A DNA stretch of 10,059 nucleotides from Flavobacteriaceae bacterium UBA1115 (GTDB lineage Bacteria; Bacteroidota; Bacteroidia; Flavobacteriales; Flavobacteriaceae): assembly GCA_002313325.1 (NCBI GenBank), contig DCBE01000014.1:1-10059 (forward strand). Reading direction: 5' to 3'. The notes under the pieces are model-generated. The model did no database searches. It saw only the letters and a program-made list of their open reading frames with translations, and had not been told where the DNA came from. Shown in pieces: positions 6,076 to 10,059 of the stretch. Every line of letters starts with the position of its first letter. Position 1 is the first letter of the stretch. Made by a program: the position numbers and the translations under genes.

Positions 6076-6822
6076 ATGATGCGAATAGCACTTTTTGGCA
6101 CCGGTAACCTTGCCACAAATTTTTTAAAAGCCTTTGAAGGATTAGAAACTGTTTTATGTGTGCAGTGGATCGGGAGAAAAGCAAATCCGTCTCGAGCAAG
6201 CACCACACCCTATTTTAATAGGTTCCAAAATGACATTGAAGTGGATGTTTGCCTTTTGGCCATTTCAGATGATCACATATCGGAAGTCGCACAAAGTTTT
6301 GAGACAAACGCTTTAGTGGTGCATACGGCCGCAGCCCAACCAATGGATGTGTTGGCGCCCCACAAACGCAGCGGGGTTTTCTACCCCTTACAAAGTTTTT
6401 CGCAAGATCAAAAACTGAGCTGGAAAAATATTCCCATATGTTTGGAGGCAAACGACAAAACTGACCTAGACGTACTCAAAAGGCTAGCGCAGCAATTGAG
6501 CAATGAAGTTCATTTAGTTACCACCAAACAGCGTCTGCACCTCCACGCAGCAGCTGTGTTTGCAAATAATTTTTGCAACCACCTTTTGGATATCAGCCAA
6601 GAAATCACTTCAAATGCAGCACTCCCCCATAATTTGCTCCATCCGATTATCAAAGAGACACTTTCCCGCAGTCTTGAATCAAATGCAAAAGAACATCAAA
6701 CTGGGCCAGCAATACGAAACGACAAAAAGACACAGTCAAAACATATTGATATCTTGACGGCTGAAGAAGCTGTATTGTATCGTGCATTGAGTCAATCTAT
6801 TTACAAAACACATAACAAATGA
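6076..6822 (+). CDS. DUF2520 Rossmann-fold dehydrogenase-like protein
   Basis: The 248-residue protein starts with a dinucleotide-binding loop (IALFGTGNLATNF, 4-16) and a beta-alpha-beta fold to about residue 115, including LLAISDDHI (60-68) and FYPLQSFS (102-109). The C-terminal helical DUF2520 domain follows, with HAAAVFANNFCNHL (157-170) and TGPAIRND (209-216). The architecture is like 6-phosphogluconate/ketopantoate reductase-type enzymes, so NAD(P)-dependent redox activity is plausible, but no substrate is known to me. ATGATG at 6076 gives two possible starts. It overlaps the next gene by ATGA and forms an operon with a HAD phosphatase and Maf, a common order in Bacteroidota. Confidence 0.9.
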   Translation: MMRIALFGTGNLATNFLKAFEGLETVLCVQWIGRKANPSRASTTPYFNRFQNDIEVDVCLLAISDDHISEVAQSFETNALVVHTAAAQPMDVLAPHKRSGVFYPLQSFSQDQKLSWKNIPICLEANDKTDLDVLKRLAQQLSNEVHLVTTKQRLHLHAAAVFANNFCNHLLDISQEITSNAALPHNLLHPIIKETLSRSLESNAKEHQTGPAIRNDKKTQSKHIDILTAEEAVLYRALSQSIYKTHNK

Positions 6823-7346
6823 GTTACAAACAAGAATTTAGACATATTACCACTTTTGTTTTCGATGTAGACGGAGTATTTACCGATGGCAGCATTACTA
6901 TTTTGCCCGATGGTGAAATGATACGTACCATGAATACTAAAGATGGCTATGCAGTTAAAGCGGCGCTTCACGCCGGCTATAGCATTGTTGTCATATCTGG
7001 CGGTACCAACGAAGCCGTAAGGATGCGCCTCAATCAACTGGGTGTCAAAGACGTGTATTTAGGTGCACAACAAAAGGGAGCTATACTGCACGCCTTCAGC
7101 AAAGAAAAAAACATAAACCTTGAAAATATGCTTTTTATGGGAGATGACATTCCTGATTTAGAAGCCATGAATTTAGCACGGCTTGGATGCTGTCCAAACG
7201 ATGCTGTTCCAGAAGTTTTAGCTGTCGCAGACTATATCTCACACAAAGACGGTGGTAAAGGTTGTGTTCGAGACGTAATTGAACAAGTACTAAAGGTGCA
7301 AGGCAAGTGGGGAACGCTCACCAATGCCCGCAACGACAGCAAATGA
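6819..7346 (+). CDS. KdsC-like HAD-family phosphatase
   Basis: This 175-residue HAD hydrolase of the capless (C0) KdsC type has motif I F15-DVDGVFTDG (nucleophile D16, acid D18), motif II VVISGG with S60, motif III K86 in QQKGAIL and motif IV MGDDIPDL (107-114). NTKDGYAVKAAL (39-50) and the closing GGKGCVRDVIE (145-155) are typical of KDO-8-phosphate phosphatase relatives, which act as tetramers. KDO-8-phosphate phosphatase (LPS inner core synthesis) is the likely activity, but related enzymes use other sugar phosphates, so no symbol is given. It overlaps both neighbours by ATGA. Confidence 0.9.
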   Translation: MSYKQEFRHITTFVFDVDGVFTDGSITILPDGEMIRTMNTKDGYAVKAALHAGYSIVVISGGTNEAVRMRLNQLGVKDVYLGAQQKGAILHAFSKEKNINLENMLFMGDDIPDLEAMNLARLGCCPNDAVPEVLAVADYISHKDGGKGCVRDVIEQVLKVQGKWGTLTNARNDSK

Positions 7347-7924
7347 GCTATAAATTATTCCTTGGTTCTGGCTCCCCCAGACGTTTGGCGCTCTTACAAC
7401 AAATGGGCGTGGCCTTTGAGCAACGTGTTATAGCTGTGGAGGAAATATATCCACAAGAACTAAAAGGCGTTGAAATCACTGATTTTTTAGCACGATTAAA
7501 AGGAAAGGCGCATCAACCACAGCTTCAGCAAAACGAGTTGGTGCTGACTGCCGACACCCTGGTTTGGTTTGACGACAACGCACTGGGTAAGCCCAAAAAT
7601 GAGGCCCATGTAATTGAGATGCTTTCAAAGTTTTCTGGTGAAACGCATGAGGTAATCACTTCTGTTTGTTTGAGCTCTAAAACAAAGCAGACTTGCGTTC
7701 AGGCAACAACTATGGTGAGCATGGCTGCATTATCAAAAGCTGACATCACGCATTACGCCAAAACCTACAAACCTTTGGACAAGGCAGGAGGTTACGGCAT
7801 ACAAGATTGGATTGGCCTGATTGGTGTGTCTAAAATAGTGGGTTCTTACACCAATGTTGTGGGTTTGCCTACTGAAAAAACGTATCAATTACTACTCCCT
7901 TATCTGTCATCAATCACGTCATAA
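7343..7924 (+). CDS. Maf family nucleotide pyrophosphatase (dTTP/UTP type)
   Basis: Maf proteins hydrolyse NTPs, including modified bases, to NMP and diphosphate as a housecleaning activity. The 193-residue product has GSGSPRRLALL (8-18), LTADTLVWFDD (68-78) with the catalytic-type D71, KPKN (83-86), FSGETHEVIT (97-106) and GGYGIQ (149-154). The Gln154 of GYGIQ fits the dTTP/UTP-specific branch rather than the m7GTP branch. The reading frame is open back to an ATG at 7307, but the ATG at 7343 is chosen because it lies in an ATGA overlap, as in the neighbouring genes, and begins right at the family's first strand. Together with the HAD and DUF2520 genes it forms one operon. Confidence 0.93.
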   Translation: MSYKLFLGSGSPRRLALLQQMGVAFEQRVIAVEEIYPQELKGVEITDFLARLKGKAHQPQLQQNELVLTADTLVWFDDNALGKPKNEAHVIEMLSKFSGETHEVITSVCLSSKTKQTCVQATTMVSMAALSKADITHYAKTYKPLDKAGGYGIQDWIGLIGVSKIVGSYTNVVGLPTEKTYQLLLPYLSSITS

Positions 7925-7946
7925 GTCGCTCAACATTCAACATAAT

Positions 7947-7954
7947 TATATTTA
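7947..7954 (+). promoter_or_regulatory. -7-like box before the TIGR02206-like gene
   Basis: TATATTTA matches TAnnTTTG except for the last base and lies 23 nt before the start at 7978. No clear -33 TTG is present. The 53-nt gap after maf shows no hairpin terminator, so read-through from the maf operon is also possible. Confidence 0.35.
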
Positions 7955-7977
7955 CGTTCTAATTTAAATAACCAATA

Positions 7978-8673
7978 ATGTCAGAGCCAAAAGCGTATAT
8001 CATTGAATTTTTTTCCTATGAATGGGTAAGAAATTGTTTATGGACGATTTTTATTATAGTTACGTATCTTTCTGTTGGCAAGCGCATGTCGGTTAAGCAT
8101 CAGCAACGCATGGGAATATTGATAGCTTTACTTTTAATCAGCACCACCATTACGGGACACACACGAAACATCATCAACGGGTACTGGAATTTCAGAGTTA
8201 ACCTGCCATTGCATCTTTGTAGTATTTCAAACCTCATCGCTTGTTTTATACTTTTTGTTCCTAAAAACAACAGGCTTTTTGAGTTTTTGTATTACGCCGG
8301 TATTATTGGTGCGTTTCAAGCCTTTTTGACACCACAAATAAATAATTTTGACGGTACTAATTACGAATATCTGGAGTATTATCTTTCGCACGGAGGCATT
8401 ATGCTATTGCCCATATTTATGTTCAAAAACTTGGGCTATGAGTTGTCAAAATTTTCTTGGCTCAAAGTTGTACTTTACTTCAACATTTTACTAGTGATTG
8501 TAATGCCTTTGAACTTCATCATCGATTCCAACTACATGTATCTTGCATACGTGCCTGATGTTAGCAATCCACTTATCATTGGTAATTGGCCCTACTATAT
8601 TTTGTTTTGGGAAATCATTCTTGTAATCCTCACGTATATACTTTATGTGATAAGTACAGGCGAACGCATATAA
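7978..8673 (+). CDS. Integral membrane protein of the TIGR02206/YwaF type
   Basis: This 231-residue protein has about six to seven membrane segments (roughly 20-35, 45-60, 75-95, 103-118, 138-150, 162-182, 205-226). Family features are visible: LPLHLCSI (77-84) inside a membrane span, HGGIMLLPIF (138-147), NFIIDSNYMYL (179-189) and GNWPYYILFWEI (202-213). The conserved His79, His138, Asn185 and Tyr186 may be functional, but no activity is established to my knowledge. It stands between the maf operon and the aquaporin gene, on the same strand, with no overlap to either. A stem-loop follows its stop codon directly. Confidence 0.82.
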   Translation: MSEPKAYIIEFFSYEWVRNCLWTIFIIVTYLSVGKRMSVKHQQRMGILIALLLISTTITGHTRNIINGYWNFRVNLPLHLCSISNLIACFILFVPKNNRLFEFLYYAGIIGAFQAFLTPQINNFDGTNYEYLEYYLSHGGIMLLPIFMFKNLGYELSKFSWLKVVLYFNILLVIVMPLNFIIDSNYMYLAYVPDVSNPLIIGNWPYYILFWEIILVILTYILYVISTGERI

Positions 8674-8708
8674 ATAACATTTAGCTAAATTTGTTATGCT
8701 TATTTTTG
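8674..8708 (+). promoter_or_regulatory. Stem-loop and promoter between the membrane protein gene and the aquaporin
   Basis: The 39-nt gap contains ATAAC-ATTTAGCTAAAT-TT-GTTAT (8674-8697): a perfect 12-bp palindrome (8679-8690) extended by five more pairs across a 2-nt bulge. A T-rich stretch follows, so it could act as a weak low-GC terminator. It overlaps one -7 match, TAAATTTG (8686-8693). A second, TATTTTTG (8701-8708), ends 4 nt before the aquaporin ATG. The same bases may therefore end one transcript and start the next. Confidence 0.45.
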
Positions 8709-8712
8709 CAGC

Positions 8713-9372
8713 ATGAAAAGCTTAACCGCATTTTACGCTGAATTTATTGGAACCTTTGCAATGGTCTTTTGCGGAACAGCTGCTATGGCTGTAAACGAAA
8801 CTACGGGCGATGTTGCTCATGAAGGGGTTGCCATAACTTGGGGGCTTATCGTCATGGTCATGATTTATGCTTTTGGTCCGCAGTCTGGTGCACATTTTAA
8901 TCCTGCAGTGACCACGGCTTTTGCACTTGCGAAGCTCTTCCCTTGGAAAAAAGTACCTGTGTACATAATTACCCAAACCACAGCAGCCGTAGCAGCTAGT
9001 GTAGCGGTGAAATATATTATCCCAAAAAGCGTAATTATTGGCGCAACCATCCCCAGCATACCCCATGACAGTGCCTTTTGGCTTGAGTTTCTATTGTCCT
9101 TTTTTCTTATGGTAGTCATCCTTCATATCAGCACGGGGAGCAAAGAAATAGGGCCTGTAGCAGGTCTGGCTGTTGGTAGTGTGATTTTGCTCGAGGCCAT
9201 GTTTGCCGGACCACTCACAAATGCTTCCATGAACCCAGCGCGTTCGTTTGGACCTGCACTTATTGGGAATCATTGGGAACCCATGTGGCTATACCTCACT
9301 GCACCATTTGTTGGTATGGCACTTGCCGTATTACTTTTCAAGTATTTCGTATTTTTAAAGGATGTTGGATAA
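8713..9372 (+). CDS. MIP-family channel with NIP-like selectivity filter
   Basis: This 219-residue major intrinsic protein has six membrane helices and both NPA half-helices: HFNPAVT (61-67) and SMNPARSFGPAL (172-183). By eye alignment, the aromatic/arginine filter positions are W43 (helix 2), A162 (helix 5), A171 and R177 (loop E). AqpZ water channels have F-H-T-R. W-A-A-R is close to plant nodulin 26-like proteins, and wider stretches such as GVAITWGL (38-45) and AVGSVILLEAMFAGPLTNAS (153-172) also read like NIPs. It is therefore probably a channel for small uncharged solutes such as glycerol, arsenous or boric acid rather than a strict water channel. The substrate is inferred. No arsenic-resistance genes are adjacent. 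An automatic aqpZ label would be misleading. Confidence 0.93.
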   Translation: MKSLTAFYAEFIGTFAMVFCGTAAMAVNETTGDVAHEGVAITWGLIVMVMIYAFGPQSGAHFNPAVTTAFALAKLFPWKKVPVYIITQTTAAVAASVAVKYIIPKSVIIGATIPSIPHDSAFWLEFLLSFFLMVVILHISTGSKEIGPVAGLAVGSVILLEAMFAGPLTNASMNPARSFGPALIGNHWEPMWLYLTAPFVGMALAVLLFKYFVFLKDVG

Positions 9373-9699
9373 CCCATCAATTCTTGTTTGTGTACTTTGA
9401 AGACTGATGTACATCATTACCGTACAGCTTGAGTTGCTTTATCCCCCAAAAAAATAGATGACTTTTATAGATATCGGACTGCACGCTCATAAAGAAGTCA
9501 AGCGCATTGGGATTTTGCGCAAAAAGAATCATCAAAATATATTGCACAATCAGTTTTTTACTGCCTTTGGACATGTTTCCCATTTATACTTTTTGAAACT
9601 GGAAAAGCAGGAGTATGGCTCGCCATTATTTTAACTACCCTCTATCCTCTATATATATCACTCAAACAGAAAAAGCGCTAAAGAAAAAGTTTGGTTGAT
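9373..9699. other. Gene-poor stretch without a convincing coding region
   Basis: Between the channel gene and the operator region at 9700 no recognisable gene, RNA or terminator is seen. A 58-codon plus-strand frame (9458-9634) and a 68-codon minus-strand frame (9377-9583) overlap each other. Neither shows a family motif or ribosome binding site. A short repeat of CCTCTAT occurs near 9638-9653. The stretch might be a decayed gene or spacer. Confidence 0.5.
9377..9583 (-). CDS. Doubtful small hypothetical protein
   Basis: This is a 68-residue frame with a lysine-rich start (MGNMSKGSKK), a hydrophobic segment at about 11-21 (LIVQYILMILF) and a lysine/asparagine-rich end. I recognise no family. 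In its favour, it would end 4 nt from the channel gene's stop, tail-to-tail, as other convergent genes here do. Against it, there is no -7 box or SD upstream, TAA lies directly before the ATG, and a competing frame exists on the other strand. Confidence 0.22.
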   Translation of the reverse strand: MGNMSKGSKKLIVQYILMILFAQNPNALDFFMSVQSDIYKSHLFFWGIKQLKLYGNDVHQSSKYTNKN

Positions 9700-9749
9700 A
9701 ATTTTGTTCAATCTTTCGTATAATCCGTTAAACAAAATTGGTATATTTG
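9700..9749 (+). promoter_or_regulatory. Candidate operator and promoter of the SRPBCC gene
   Basis: Two 12-bp arms, AATTTTGTTCAA (9700-9711) and TTAAACAAAATT (9728-9739), pair at 11 of 12 positions across a 16-nt spacer. The core TTTGTTCAA-N16-TTAAACAAA (9703-9736) matches the element at the CarH-like gene in 17 of 18 arm positions and has the same spacing. TATAA also occurs at the same place within both spacers. A perfect -7 box, TATATTTG, follows at 9742-9749, so the repeat covers the -33 region and a bound protein would probably block transcription. Confidence 0.6.
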
Positions 9750-9765
9750 CATCAAAGCCTGCGAA

Positions 9766-10059
9766 ATGTACCAGTATACCTCCAAACAAGAACTCCCCAT
9801 AACAATGGAAAGAGCTTGGAAATTTCTTTCAGACCCCAAGAACCTAAAGCTCATTACGCCAGACTATATGGGCTTTGATATCCTCTCTGGTGCAGACCGT
9901 AATATGTTCCCTGGACAGATCATTCAGTACAGGCTGACCCCGATTTTAGGCATTCCCTTTCGCTGGGTTACGGAAATTACACATGTACAAGAAGGTGTTT
10001 ATTTTGTTGACGAACAACGATTTGGACCATATACTTTTTGGCATCACAAACATTTTATA
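9766..10059 (+). CDS. SRPBCC-family (START-like) protein, truncated by the window end
   Basis: The first 98 codons are visible and the frame runs off the right edge. The sequence opens with QYTSKQELPITMERAWKFLS (3-22) and DPKNLKLITPDYMGFDIL (23-40), the typical strand-helix start of SRPBCC ligand-binding proteins, and continues with PGQIIQYRL...FRWVTEIT and a FVDEQRFGPYTFWHHKH stretch (81-96) also common in this family. Such proteins bind hydrophobic ligands; their exact role is unknown. In Bacteroidota, members of this group often sit next to carotenoid or photolyase genes. The operator shared with the CarH-like regulator supports a light-related role here. The ATG at 9766 lies 16 nt after the -7 box. 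Confidence 0.85.
   Translation, partial: MYQYTSKQELPITMERAWKFLSDPKNLKLITPDYMGFDILSGADRNMFPGQIIQYRLTPILGIPFRWVTEITHVQEGVYFVDEQRFGPYTFWHHKHFI

Noticed and set aside
7307..7342. Upstream ATG extending Maf by 12 residues
   Set aside because: The added residues do not resemble the family N-terminus and lie wholly within the HAD gene; the ATG at 7343 gives the ATGA overlap seen at the other junctions and starts at the first family strand.
8722..9066. 114-codon minus-strand frame within the channel gene
   Set aside because: Cysteine- and histidine-rich antisense reading of the MIP gene with no domain; the plus-strand gene is unambiguous.
8713..9372. Calling the MIP channel aqpZ
   Set aside because: The residues aligned with the AqpZ filter Phe, His and Thr are Trp, Ala and Ala, which points to another subfamily.
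1..10059. CRISPR array, insertion sequence, phage or toxin-antitoxin system
   Set aside because: No regularly spaced direct repeats, transposase, integrase or terminal inverted repeats were seen; the genes are ordinary chromosomal ones with uniform style.

Overview
The window reads as a compact, AT-rich chromosome segment from a marine-type Bacteroidota bacterium, most likely Flavobacteriia/Flavobacteriales. The support is: start sites with little Shine-Dalgarno sequence, several -7 boxes of the Bacteroidota form TAnnTTTG just upstream of genes, tRNAs without encoded CCA, a MerR-CrtB-CrtZ zeaxanthin-type carotenoid block, and the housekeeping pairs TPR protein/ribH, recF/DUF721 and DUF2520/KdsC-like HAD/Maf that are typical of this group. 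Species cannot be named from the sequence.

Layout. (1) 1-129: the 3' end of a tRNA (perhaps Lys), then tRNA-Leu(GAG). (2) 174-2491: a CarH/LitR-type MerR regulator with an intact adenosylcobalamin photosensor motif set, followed by phytoene synthase (crtB) and beta-carotene hydroxylase (crtZ). (3) 2484-3708, minus strand: a TPR membrane protein and lumazine synthase (ribH), converging on crtZ with an 8-nt overlap. (4) 3805-5584: recF, a small lipoprotein and a DUF721/DciA-like protein, joined by ATGA overlaps. (5) 5581-6000, minus strand: ndk, sharing a TTAA double stop with the DUF721 gene. (6) 6076-7924: a DUF2520 Rossmann protein, a KdsC-like HAD phosphatase and a Maf nucleotide pyrophosphatase, again joined by ATGA overlaps. 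(7) 7978-9372: a TIGR02206/YwaF-like membrane protein and a MIP channel with a NIP-like selectivity filter. (8) 9373-9765: about 390 bp with no convincing gene. (9) 9766 to the edge: an SRPBCC-family gene cut by the window end.

The most interesting thread is light and carotenoid regulation. The CarH-like regulator carries the W-x9-EH and ExHxxG cobalamin motifs. Directly in front of its start codon is an inverted repeat, TTTGTTTAA-N16-TTAAACAAA. An almost identical element with the same 16-nt spacing (TTTGTTCAA-N16-TTAAACAAA) lies about 9.5 kb away, just upstream of the -7 box of the SRPBCC gene. This suggests one operator controlling both the regulator itself and a distal operon that begins at the right edge. 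No crtI or crtY is present, so the carotenoid pathway must be completed elsewhere, possibly just beyond the right edge. The second point of note is that the aquaporin has a predicted W-A-A-R filter, like plant NIPs and their bacterial relatives, rather than an AqpZ water-channel filter.
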